Below, piece after piece: positions 1 through 6,607 of a stretch of 9,955 bases of DNA. How positions within the stretch are numbered: the stretch's first letter is position 1; each line of letters starts with the position of its first letter. Position numbers and translations under genes: made by a program. The notes under the pieces are model-generated. The model had not been told where the DNA came from. It searched no databases and saw nothing but the letters and a program-made list of their open reading frames with translations. Source of the DNA: Kiritimatiellia bacterium. Lineage in GTDB: Bacteria > Verrucomicrobiota > Kiritimatiellia > RFP12 > DVOR01. Location of the stretch: positions 1-9,955 of the forward strand of contig JAGCML010000168.1 of assembly GCA_017646485.1 (NCBI GenBank), read 5' to 3'.

Positions 1-658
1 ATTTTGTTGATGAGGAGGAATAGCGGTCCATTCTTGCGACGCCTGACAAACAGATGGCGTTTTATGAGTTTAACTGTCTCTTTCAGGGGCGGTTGCCGGC
101 GGGAACGTATGGTGAGGTGATTTACTTCTTTCCTATGATGATGAATTATCTTTGGAAGCGCGGGATGGATGGGAGACACTGTTCACAAATGTGATGGTGT
201 GGCTAAACGCTAACGAGACGCAGTTGCGTAAGGATGGGCGTTGGGAGGCGATTTTGGAACGGCTGAATGCGCAAACGGAGGCGAAAATAAACGCGCTCTT
301 CCGTTTGAAAAGACATGCTGATAAGCACCACGATAGCCTTTTCCGTCCGAACGGGATTGATTGGTTTTGGGCGATTGATGATGCAGTTGACGTGTGCCAG
401 ACGATTTATGAGGTACCCTGTCCCATGTTGGCCGGTACCGAGGCGTTGCTCCTCAAACGGTTTGAGGCGATTACGTCCTATGATGCCGCGGCGTGGTTCG
501 TCTATCTCACGAAGCATAGCCCCCACTTGACATGCTTGAAGCCGTTGGGCGCGGAGGGGGACCGTCTGGCGCGAGCAGAGGCGTTAATCATGGAAGAGAC
601 GCTCAGGAATCCGCTACATTTGCGGTTTTGGGATCGCGAACTGGCGACGTACTATTAA
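1..658 (+). pseudogene. Unrecognised protein gene, 5' end outside window, broken by TAG and a frameshift
   Basis: I do not recognise this family. Two reading frames join into one protein-like sequence. From base 3, one frame reads into the window, meets TAG at 21-23, then continues with plausible protein sequence (for example FYEFNCLFQGRLPAGTYGEV) to about base 165. The adjacent frame then takes over (GWETLFTNVMVWLNANETQL) and runs to a TAA at 656-658. The switch lies within about 150-175, in a G-rich stretch, and needs one inserted base or two lost. The second frame could restart at TTG 152 as a 168-residue protein, but it has a stop at 113-115 just upstream and no convincing ribosome binding site. 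The protein looks soluble, rich in Trp, Leu and charged residues, with no signal peptide or membrane segment in the visible part. Two lesions make a decaying gene the simplest reading; sequencing error at the frameshift is the main alternative. Confidence 0.55.
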
Positions 659-856
659 TAACCCCCTATTAATGTAGTATAAAAAATGGGATACTATGCG
701 CTTTCTTGAAAGGACGATTGGGTTATGATAATGACTTTTTTGGCAAAGTAATTTAAGTTTTAAACTGTTTTGTATTAATTGTTGTTTTTCGAAAAATAGT
801 ACAAGTGCCAATAAAACTTGAATTTAAATGTGGGGAAATGCGGTACAATGGGGAGC
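659..856. other. AT-rich intergenic gap, no gene seen
   Basis: This gap of about 200 bases is clearly richer in A+T than its flanks. It holds CTATTAAT as a direct repeat (652-659 and 666-673), a 6-bp inverted repeat TAGTAT/ATACTA (675-680 with 691-696) around an A-rich loop, and the 12-bp palindrome TTTTTCGAAAAA (785-796). None forms a convincing rho-independent terminator. Short open frames here lack ribosome binding sites and protein-like composition. It most likely carries the promoter of the downstream gluQ-like gene. Confidence 0.5.
834..849 (+). promoter_or_regulatory. Possible promoter of the gluQ-like gene (TACAAT -10)
   Basis: TACAAT at 844-849 matches a sigma-70-type -10 box in five of six positions. 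No good -35 is seen at standard spacing: TTGAAT at 818-823 would be 20 bases away. Transcription from this box would begin about 856-857, at the preferred ATG, implying a leaderless mRNA. The surrounding 16-mer GGAAATGCGGTACAAT resembles one upstream of the eboE-like gene (5384-5399) in 13 of 16 positions. Confidence 0.3.
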
Positions 857-1795
857 ATGAACTTAGAGATTTCGAGTGGTAAGAGACGGACGGGGCGGTT
901 GGCGCCTTCGCCAACGGGTGCACTGCACTTAGGAAATATTCGTACCTTTATGTTGGCTTGGTTGCAGATGCGTGCGTGTGGTGGACGGGTATTATTGCGT
1001 ATTGAAGATTTGGATCATCCGAAACATAAAGCGTGGGCGGATGCGGCACTCATTGAGGATTTAAAGTGGTTGGGCTTTGACTGGGATGAGGAACCCGTTT
1101 GGCAAAGTCACCGTTTAGAGCGATATCAATCTGCCTTCGCACAATTGCGTTCCTCGCTTTATCCCTGTTTTTGTTCGCGTGCGGATATCCAACGGGCCCA
1201 ATCTGCTCCACATCCAGGCGAAGTCTTGCGTTATCCTGGGACTTGTCGGATGCAACAAATCGAGGCGGATGAGCCAGAAAAAATTGCTAAGGCTGCTTGG
1301 CGTTTGGCTTAGGAAGCGGGGGATGTGGGGACCTTTGTTGATGGTTTTGCTGGGGCATGGACACGTGCTGCGGCAGATTTGACAGGGGATTTTGTGGTGG
1401 CACGAGGAGAGGCAATCGCCTATACGTTGGCGGTGGTGGTGGATGATGCTGCCATGGGCGTGACGGATGTGGTGCGAGGAGATGATATTTTGCCTGCTAC
1501 GCCGGCACAAGTGGTACTTTATCGTCGCTTGGGCTTGCCAGAACCGCAGTTTTATCATGTGCCATTAGTGGTAGGGAAAGATGGTGCGCGTTTAGCAAAG
1601 CGTCATGGCGATACGCGCATTTCAACCTATCGTGCGGCGGGAATTACGGCAAGTCAAATCCTTACCGTACTTGCGCGTTCATGTGGTTGGCTAAAAATGA
1701 ATGAAACCGTCTCCACTTTAGCAGAATTGATTCCGCTTTTTACGTGGGAGACGGTTCCAAGCACGCCCTTTATTTGGGACGATGCGTTACTTTGA
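857..1795 (+). pseudogene. gluQ: Glutamyl-Q tRNA(Asp) synthetase, interrupted by in-frame TAG at codon 152
   Basis: GluQ-RS is a truncated glutamyl-tRNA synthetase without an anticodon-binding domain; it attaches glutamate to the queuosine base at position 34 of tRNA(Asp). The N-terminal half shows the class I core APSPTGALHLGNIRT with the HIGH-type HLGN at residues 24-27, and the family zinc site C104, C106, Y126 and C130 (CxC...YxxxC). The C-terminal half carries the KMSKS-type loop LAKR at codons 246-249 and a normal end (FIWDDALL). At 312 codons it matches the usual length of about 300. The frame is continuous except for TAG at 1310-1312. ATG 857 gives 13 residues before the core; ATG 848 and TTG 818 are alternatives. 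The GGGGAG before 857 is too close to be a normal ribosome binding site. Family assignment is firm. Whether the gene is dead, read through or translated as two pieces is open. Confidence 0.85.
1310..1312 (+). other. In-frame TAG inside the gluQ-like gene
   Basis: The context is Trp-Arg-Leu-Ala-TAG-Glu-Ala-Gly. Family-like sequence continues in the same frame on both sides, with no insertion, deletion or loss of motifs. One substitution from TGG, TTG, CAG, AAG, GAG or TAT/TAC would create it. A GTG at 1325-1327 behind a G-rich stretch (1317-1322) could restart translation as a 156-residue C-terminal piece. Confidence 0.95.
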
Positions 1796-2542
1796 TTTTG
1801 GCGTTTCGATTTTGCGAGCTGTTTCGCCTGCCCAACTCATCTGATGGGCCGCACCGAGCATAATGCGTGCGTCAGGCACGGTTTTGACGCCACGCGAAAA
1901 GATTCTTCTAAAGCCTTGCATCATGTGGTCGGCCTTTTGTTCTTCCATAAAGCCGATGTCAATCATGGCCTTACGCCATTTGGTCATGAGTGCATTTTTC
2001 ATGGAGTGGTCGGCTAAGGAGTCGGCTTCTTCCACGGGGCTTACATAGGTGCCGGTGGCGGTGTACAATTCATAAGCCACAATTAAGAGCGCCTGAGAGA
2101 GGTTGAGGCTTTGATAGTTTTCGTCAACCGGGATACGAATGAGGTGGGTGCAGTGTGTGATTTCATCATTGTGTAATCCCTGATCTTCGCGGCCGAAGAC
2201 AATCGCCACGGGACCTTGAGCCGCTAAGCGCAAAATCTCAGGCATAATCAAACGCGGGGTTTGGACCGTGGCTCGATAAAGTCCGCCACGCGCCGTAGTA
2301 CCAACGACAGCAACGCAGTCAGCGATGGCCTCTTCAAGGGTGGCAACCTCTTTACGTGCTTCCATTAAATCAACAGCATGGACCGCCATGCGTGCGCCAT
2401 CGCTCCAGTCATCAAGGATGCGTGGGGCAACGAGAGTGAGATTGCGTAAGCCCATGTTTGCCATAGCACGGCAAACACTACCGACATTACCAGAGTAAAG
2501 CGTGCCAACGAGTACGATGCGGATATTGTCTAAGGGATTCAT
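1787..2542 (-). CDS. trmJ: TrmJ-like tRNA 2'-O-methyltransferase (SpoU/SPOUT family)
   Basis: TrmJ methylates the ribose 2'-OH of nucleotide 32 in the tRNA anticodon loop, using S-adenosylmethionine. This 251-residue protein shows the three SPOUT motifs in order: N19 and R25 within the N-terminal GNVGSVCRAMANMG stretch, FGRE at 116-119 in the knot core, and IPVDENYQSLNLSQA at 137-151, which forms the cofactor-binding trefoil knot. Length and the C-terminal helical extension fit TrmJ better than the longer RlmB type. ATG at 2542 is chosen because the motif region begins directly after it; a TTG at 2590 would add 16 residues and run into the preceding gene. Only a weak purine stretch (AAAAGAAAA) precedes the ATG, 13 bases after the stop of the M42 gene, so coupling is likely. 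Its last nine bases overlap the end of the convergent gluQ-like gene. TrmJ rather than a related SpoU enzyme is likely but not proven. Confidence 0.85.
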   Translation of the reverse strand: MNPLDNIRIVLVGTLYSGNVGSVCRAMANMGLRNLTLVAPRILDDWSDGARMAVHAVDLMEARKEVATLEEAIADCVAVVGTTARGGLYRATVQTPRLIMPEILRLAAQGPVAIVFGREDQGLHNDEITHCTHLIRIPVDENYQSLNLSQALLIVAYELYTATGTYVSPVEEADSLADHSMKNALMTKWRKAMIDIGFMEEQKADHMMQGFRRIFSRGVKTVPDARIMLGAAHQMSWAGETARKIETPKSK

Positions 2543-2555
2543 CTGTGGTTTTCTT

Positions 2556-3527
2556 TTAGTGAGCGTTAGAGGATAAGATGGCGCGTGCAACAGCTTCTAA
2601 TGCTGCAGGCCATGCCTTAAGATCTGCGGGGTGAAGGATTTCGCGAGGCGAATGATTGCCTTCGGTCGGAATGAGGACGGGCACTGCTGGCGTGGGGATG
2701 CCTTGGGCAGGGAAGGCGCGCGCATCGGTGCCGGAGTAGTTGTAGACCTCGGTTTGTAAGGGGACATTCGCTGTGAGAATACGATCGCGAATCGCGGTTG
2801 AGAGCAATACTGAGGCGTCCGAAAGGGTGATTACAGGCCCCTTGCCAAGTGCAATGTTTTGTTTTGCATCGGTGTAGGTGATGTCTAAGACGAGCACTAA
2901 GTCGGCTTTTACTGCTTGAGCAAGCACATTTGCGCCAAACCCATTGACTTCCTCCATTGCAGAGGCAGCGAGGATAACATTCATCTCTGGGAAATATGCC
3001 GTACAATCTTCAAACCAATCAGCGATGAGCGCACAACCAATGCGGTTGTCTAAAAAGGGAGAGGCGATCTCGGTGTCGCTTTCTTCCCAGTTAAAGGCCC
3101 AACAGAGGCGGTCGCCTTTTTGAACGGTGTGGCAGGGCGTTTCAAGCGTTACGGTTAAGGGCATTGTGCGCGTCCATGCCACCTCTGCTTCAGGGGCATG
3201 CAGCCGGACGGGGACCTTCTCCTGCGAGGTCTTTAAGATGAGATCGGCATCGTGTGTGGGATGAACGCCGCCTAAGGCCACCACTTCAAGTTTGGTGGGG
3301 GAAAGGATGGACTGAACAATGAAGCCGGGGCTATCAGCATGGGCGAGTAAGAGCACGGTGTCGGCCTTTTTACGTGCGCCAGATTGGGCGATTACGGCAT
3401 AATGACCAATGCGTTTCGTTTCCAAGCCTTGTGCTTCCCAACGATTCAAGAGGGCATCAAAGACTTCAGTTTCATCACCTGGAGTGGAATGTAAACTGCA
3501 GAATTGTTTGAGGGTTTCGTGTTTCAT
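2556..3527 (-). CDS. M42-family metallo-aminopeptidase
   Basis: M42 enzymes are cytosolic, usually dodecameric, two-metal aminopeptidases that trim peptides released by proteases. At 323 residues it is slightly short of the usual 340-360. The expected metal and catalytic residues are visible: H63 and D65 (HADSPG), bridging D160 (PFLDNRIG), the E192-E193 pair (AMEEV), D215 (LDIT) and H292 (GNHSPRE). YSGTDARAF at 264-272 is the conserved substrate-side loop. The stretch after the glutamate pair reads NGFGAN instead of the common GLRGA, so this is a divergent branch. A lid-domain insertion of about 65-155 is present, as in the family. ATG 3527 follows the radical-SAM gene by 31 bases, with only a weak AGG upstream. 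The specificity (glutamyl, aspartyl, leucyl or other) cannot be read from the sequence. There is no signal peptide. Confidence 0.9.
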   Translation of the reverse strand: MKHETLKQFCSLHSTPGDETEVFDALLNRWEAQGLETKRIGHYAVIAQSGARKKADTVLLLAHADSPGFIVQSILSPTKLEVVALGGVHPTHDADLILKTSQEKVPVRLHAPEAEVAWTRTMPLTVTLETPCHTVQKGDRLCWAFNWEESDTEIASPFLDNRIGCALIADWFEDCTAYFPEMNVILAASAMEEVNGFGANVLAQAVKADLVLVLDITYTDAKQNIALGKGPVITLSDASVLLSTAIRDRILTANVPLQTEVYNYSGTDARAFPAQGIPTPAVPVLIPTEGNHSPREILHPADLKAWPAALEAVARAILSSNAH

Positions 3528-3558
3528 CGTGTAAATACCTAATTAAAAGGATGAACGA

Positions 3559-4686
3559 TTAGCGTTGGTGCTGTCGTTTTAGCTGTTGAATTTCTTGCTG
3601 TAAGGGGGGCAAGATGTGTGCATAAATGCGTTTCCATGCGCTACACAACCAGGAACGTCGTGTGGCATCTGCGCTAAAATCGTGCCCACTTCTGTTTTTG
3701 GGACAGTCCCCTTGGCAGAACTTAAGGTAGGGGCAAGTGGTGCAAGCGGTATTCCACTGCGTTTTTCGACGACCAAATTGCGTGTGTAATGGCGCATCCC
3801 AGAGTTCGTCCCAATCCTCAGTGTGAAGATTGCCAAGCTTTAATTCGGGTCTTACAAAAAAGTCACAGGGGTAGACATCACCATTGTGTTCAACGACAAA
3901 GTAGGCACGGCAGTCACATCCCATGGCACAACTGTGGGCCTCGCCATTGAGGAGTTTTCCCATAACGCTGTCGAAGAGACGGATGGAAACCGTGGTTTTA
4001 TCCTTTGCATACCATTCATCAAAGAGGGTGATGATGAAATTCGCCCATTCATCAGGGGTGATTGCATCGGATGAAAGCGCACCATCGGCATCAAATTCAA
4101 CGCATTCAATGAATTGCATGAATTTGCATCCCAGTTCATCTCGCAGATAACGATACACTTCAAGGGGGTGGTGAACATTGCTTTTGGAGACTAAGGTGAG
4201 CAAATTGAACTCAGTCTTTGCCGCCTTGAGGAGGTCTAAGCCACGCATGACCATGGCGTGACTGCCATCGCCATTCACATTCGGACGACGTAAGTTGTGC
4301 AATTCCGCTGGCCCATCAACGCTAACGCCGAGTAAGAAGTGTTCTTGGGTAAAGAATTGGGCTAAACTTTCGGTGAGTAATGTGCCATTCGTTTGGACAC
4401 AATTTGTGATTTGGGAGCCAGGACGCGCATAACGCTTTTGTAAGGTGACTAATTTTCGGAAGAAGTCCTCGCCCATGAGGAGGGGCTCGCCACCTTGAAA
4501 GGCGAAGGTATGCGCCGAAAAGGGAAGGGCAAGATAGCTTCGCACTAAACGCGTTAAGGTCGCTTCTGTCATGCGATGACAGGAGGTTTCAGGATAAAGT
4601 TCAGCCCGTCCCAGATAAAAGCAATAGGCACACCGTAAATTACAATCGGCGCCAGCAGGTTTGATGAGAAGGGAAAACGGATGCAT
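3559..4686 (-). CDS. Radical-SAM/SPASM protein, anaerobic sulfatase-maturase type
   Basis: Anaerobic sulfatase maturases oxidise a Cys or Ser in a sulfatase active site to formylglycine, using a radical-SAM cluster and two auxiliary Fe-S clusters. This 375-residue protein has C15, C19 and C22 (CNLRCAYCFYL) for the SAM-binding 4Fe-4S cluster, GGEP at 65-68, and SVDGPAELHN for substrate handling. The C-terminal SPASM region has the cysteine-rich signature with CRAYFVVEHNGDVYPCDFFV and then C-x2-C-x5-C-x3-C, ending in a GDCPKNR motif, as in characterised maturases. ATG 4686 is chosen because family sequence begins immediately after it; an upstream start at 4764 would overlap the preceding gene by about 70 bases with unrelated sequence. 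No Shine-Dalgarno motif is visible and the gap to the upstream stop is only eight bases, which suggests translational coupling. No sulfatase lies in the window, so the true substrate is unconfirmed. Confidence 0.88.
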   Translation of the reverse strand: MHPFSLLIKPAGADCNLRCAYCFYLGRAELYPETSCHRMTEATLTRLVRSYLALPFSAHTFAFQGGEPLLMGEDFFRKLVTLQKRYARPGSQITNCVQTNGTLLTESLAQFFTQEHFLLGVSVDGPAELHNLRRPNVNGDGSHAMVMRGLDLLKAAKTEFNLLTLVSKSNVHHPLEVYRYLRDELGCKFMQFIECVEFDADGALSSDAITPDEWANFIITLFDEWYAKDKTTVSIRLFDSVMGKLLNGEAHSCAMGCDCRAYFVVEHNGDVYPCDFFVRPELKLGNLHTEDWDELWDAPLHTQFGRRKTQWNTACTTCPYLKFCQGDCPKNRSGHDFSADATRRSWLCSAWKRIYAHILPPLQQEIQQLKRQHQR

Positions 4687-4694
4687 AAAAGGGA

Positions 4695-5165
4695 TTAATT
4701 TTGTGCTTCGGGGTGATCTTCGGCCATGGCTTGTGCTGCACAAAAGCGTACGAATGCGGCACATGGACGCTTTGCGTAATACGCTGCGGTACGCGCTTCT
4801 GGCGCTACACCTGCTTGCTTTTCAATGGAGGCTTGTTGCAATAAGGCTTTACAATTATGGGTACCAAATTGTTTGTCAAATGCTTCAATCGCCGTGCGGA
4901 CGCGTTCATAGTGTGCGGCTTTTGTCTTTGCATCCATCGGAGTGGATGGGCCATAGCGCAATCCTAAGATGGCGACCATCGCTGTCACTGCGCCACAAGG
5001 TTCACGTAAGCCTGCGATGCCAGCGCCTAAGGCAGAACCTAACTTCATTGCCATCTCTTCTGTGAGGCCAAGTGTTGCACCGCAGGCCGCTAAAACTGCT
5101 TGTGCACAGGATGCCCCTGACTCAAAATATTGAACCGCAGCATCTGCCGGTGAATCTGTTGACAT
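4695..5165 (-). CDS. C_GCAxxG_C_C family protein (putative redox protein)
   Basis: This 156-residue protein belongs to the family named for its spaced cysteines and GCAxxG-like core; members are common in anaerobes and often sit beside redox or radical-SAM genes, but the function is not settled. Visible features are C20 in SGASCAQAVL, C28, the glycine-rich GSALGAGIAGLREPCGAVTAM around C57, C105 in FGTHNC, and C135 and C142 near the C terminus. The family's usual GxGxxxGxxCGAVTGA is slightly altered here (CGAVTAM). No membrane segment or signal peptide is seen, so it is probably cytoplasmic. ATG 5165 is supported by AGGA seven bases upstream. It is the first gene of a four-gene unit and lies behind an extended -10 promoter with a palindrome. 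It ends eight bases before the radical-SAM gene, so the two are probably co-translated and may work together. Confidence 0.82.
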   Translation of the reverse strand: MSTDSPADAAVQYFESGASCAQAVLAACGATLGLTEEMAMKLGSALGAGIAGLREPCGAVTAMVAILGLRYGPSTPMDAKTKAAHYERVRTAIEAFDKQFGTHNCKALLQQASIEKQAGVAPEARTAAYYAKRPCAAFVRFCAAQAMAEDHPEAQN

Positions 5166-5223
5166 GAATGTATCCTATTTGAGTCATTTTGTGGCCTTGC
5201 CAAGAAATGACAACTGTAAGAAG

Positions 5224-5240
5224 AATGATGGAACATCATT
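5224..5240. promoter_or_regulatory. 7-bp palindrome overlapping the -10 box, candidate operator
   Basis: The arms AATGATG (5224-5230) and CATCATT (5234-5240) are exact reverse complements around the 3-base centre GAA. On the minus strand the palindrome begins inside TATAAT and covers the likely transcription start, the classic position for a repressor site. The regulator is unknown and none is encoded nearby. The arm length is modest, so chance occurrence is possible. Confidence 0.4.
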
Positions 5241-5246
5241 ATAGCA
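5238..5246 (-). promoter_or_regulatory. Extended -10 promoter for the C_GCAxxG operon
   Basis: Read on the minus strand, TGCTATAAT is a perfect consensus -10 with the TGn extension. No good -35 lies 16-18 bases upstream, which an extended -10 can tolerate. Transcription would start around 5231 and give a leader of about 65 bases before ATG 5165. Confidence 0.55.
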
Positions 5247-5351
5247 TGTTTAGCATCAAAGAATGGCGCTTGTCATCACCTGATGGGCGAATCTTCGTCC
5301 AGACACAGGTAAAAGTTGGGATTATCTTCCTTTGGAGCTTTCTTTTGTGCC

Positions 5352-5379
5352 TTGTGCCATAGATAGAAATGTGTATAAG
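5352..5379 (+). promoter_or_regulatory. Possible promoter of the eboE-like gene
   Basis: TTGTGC (5352-5357) and TATAAG (5374-5379), separated by 16 bases, resemble -35 and -10 boxes. A competing choice is TGG-TACACT at 5391-5399, an extended -10 that would start transcription near 5406, leaving a leader of about 16 bases that includes the ribosome binding site. Confidence 0.35.
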
Positions 5380-5421
5380 GCGTGGAAATATGGTACACTT
5401 ACAGAAAAAAGAGGGTGTAAG

Positions 5422-6543
5422 ATGAATGCGATTACGTATTGTATGAATGTGCATCGCGGGGAAGATATTGCCGCAGTAAAAGATGCTTTGGCGCGTGTTA
5501 CGATTCCGCTAAGAGAGGCTTTTAAGATTGAAGGGGCGTTTCCAGTGGGATTACGTTTGGGCGCGCAGGCTGCAAAGATGTTGCGTGATCCCGAAACGTT
5601 TCGCAATTTTTCTAACTTCCTCACGCATAACAAATTAGCTGTAATGGGAATTAATGGGTTCCCGTACGACAACTTTCATGACGAAGTCGTGAAAGAAAAG
5701 GTGTATTTACCGGATTGGATGCACCCAGATCGCTCGGCCTATACACGAAATTTGTTCTATGCATTATCCAATTTTCCGATTGCACGCTTGGGAGATCATT
5801 CGCCAAGTGTCACAACTGTGCCGTTGGCCTATGATCGTGGTCAGGGAATCTCGGATGCAATGCTTGAGGAACTGTGTTCGATGGCCCTCTTCTTGCGAAA
5901 GTTAGAAGGTTTTACGGGACGACGGATGTGCTTGGCTTTGGAGCCTGAACCCGATTGCTTATTGGAAGCGACGCAACAGACGATTGATTTCTTTGAACGT
6001 CTTTGGTCGCATCCGTCATGGGTGCCCAGTTATCGTCCTTACATTGGTTTGTGTTTTGATACCTGTCATTTCGCAGTAGGATACGAAGATCCGTTAAACG
6101 CTTTGAGAAGCTTAGTTGCGGCGCACATTCCCGTTGCGCGCATTCAAGTCTCTGCCGCTTTGGAGTTCAATCGTTATACCACGGCTGACGATTTGCGCGC
6201 TTTTATTGACCGAGAATATCTCCATCAGACGCGTCGGCGCGAAGACAATGCGGATTTGACGTGTTTCCCTGACTTAACAGAAGCGCTTTTGCCCGAATTG
6301 CTGGGTGCAAGTGGACGTATTCATTATCATGTGCCGCTTACATGGGAGGGAACGCAACGCTTAGGGACGACGCGTCATACGCTTACTTCTGCTTTTTGGC
6401 GTTATGTTCGAGCAGGAGGATGGCCGTTAGAGGTGGAGACGTATGCCTATTTTGTCTATCCAGACAGCTTACGGCGTAAGACGCTCTCGGAGTCGTTGCT
6501 GGATGATATGCTTTGGGTGCGGAGTCAGTTGAAATCTGTTTAA
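5422..6543 (+). CDS. eboE: EboE-like protein (xylose-isomerase-type TIM barrel)
   Basis: EboE proteins are TIM-barrel enzymes resembling xylose isomerase. They were named from the ebo operon, which cyanobacteria need to export scytonemin precursors and which is widespread in other bacteria as a metabolite-handling cluster. This 373-residue protein starts with the family-like TYCMNVHRGED (5-15) and GLRLGAQAA (43-51), then INGFPYDNFH (77-86). Likely metal or catalytic residues are E174/E176 (ALEPEPD), D213 and H216 (CFDTCHFAVG), Q242, H303 (YHVPL) and E337/E339 (LEVET). ATG 5422 is chosen for its ribosome binding site GAGGG (5411-5415), six bases away; in-frame upstream sequence is not family-like. 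The gene is monocistronic, divergent from the C_GCAxxG unit, and ends before a strong terminator. No eboA, eboB, eboC, eboD or eboF is present in the window. Family assignment rests on recognition of the N-terminal and barrel motifs; the substrate is unknown. Confidence 0.78.
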   Translation: MNAITYCMNVHRGEDIAAVKDALARVTIPLREAFKIEGAFPVGLRLGAQAAKMLRDPETFRNFSNFLTHNKLAVMGINGFPYDNFHDEVVKEKVYLPDWMHPDRSAYTRNLFYALSNFPIARLGDHSPSVTTVPLAYDRGQGISDAMLEELCSMALFLRKLEGFTGRRMCLALEPEPDCLLEATQQTIDFFERLWSHPSWVPSYRPYIGLCFDTCHFAVGYEDPLNALRSLVAAHIPVARIQVSAALEFNRYTTADDLRAFIDREYLHQTRRREDNADLTCFPDLTEALLPELLGASGRIHYHVPLTWEGTQRLGTTRHTLTSAFWRYVRAGGWPLEVETYAYFVYPDSLRRKTLSESLLDDMLWVRSQLKSV

Positions 6544-6607
6544 TGATGATGGTATTTCACCGTTTAGTGCATGCTTGACGCTTGGCGAGTGAATGCGTAT
6601 CAGAACT

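Noticed and set aside
652..673. Direct repeat CTATTAAT as an attachment site or insertion footprint
   Set aside because: Eight bases in AT-rich sequence is weak, and no mobile-element gene or inverted repeat accompanies it.
785..796. 12-bp palindrome TTTTTCGAAAAA as an operator or terminator
   Set aside because: It has no loop and only one CG pair, is easily produced by AT-rich DNA, and has no second copy seen in the window.
614..811. 65-codon minus-strand frame in the AT-rich gap
   Set aside because: Its composition follows the AT-rich DNA, it has no ribosome binding site, and it runs into the end of the upstream gene.
1115..1558. 147-codon open frame on the minus strand across the gluQ-like gene
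   Set aside because: It lies antisense to clear synthetase sequence, has no family features or ribosome binding site, and its Cys/His/Ser-rich composition is typical of a shadow frame.
4686..4764. Longer N terminus for the radical-SAM protein
   Set aside because: The extra residues are not family-like and would overlap the C_GCAxxG gene by about 70 bases.
4695..5165. C_GCAxxG protein as a direct formylglycine substrate of the maturase-type enzyme
   Set aside because: I looked for the sulfatase motif C-x-P/A-x-R and found none; the nearest stretch, at C135, has the wrong spacing.
5322..5672. 116-codon minus-strand frame over the start of the eboE-like gene
   Set aside because: It is antisense to conserved EboE sequence and has no recognisable motif; the plus-strand gene explains the region.
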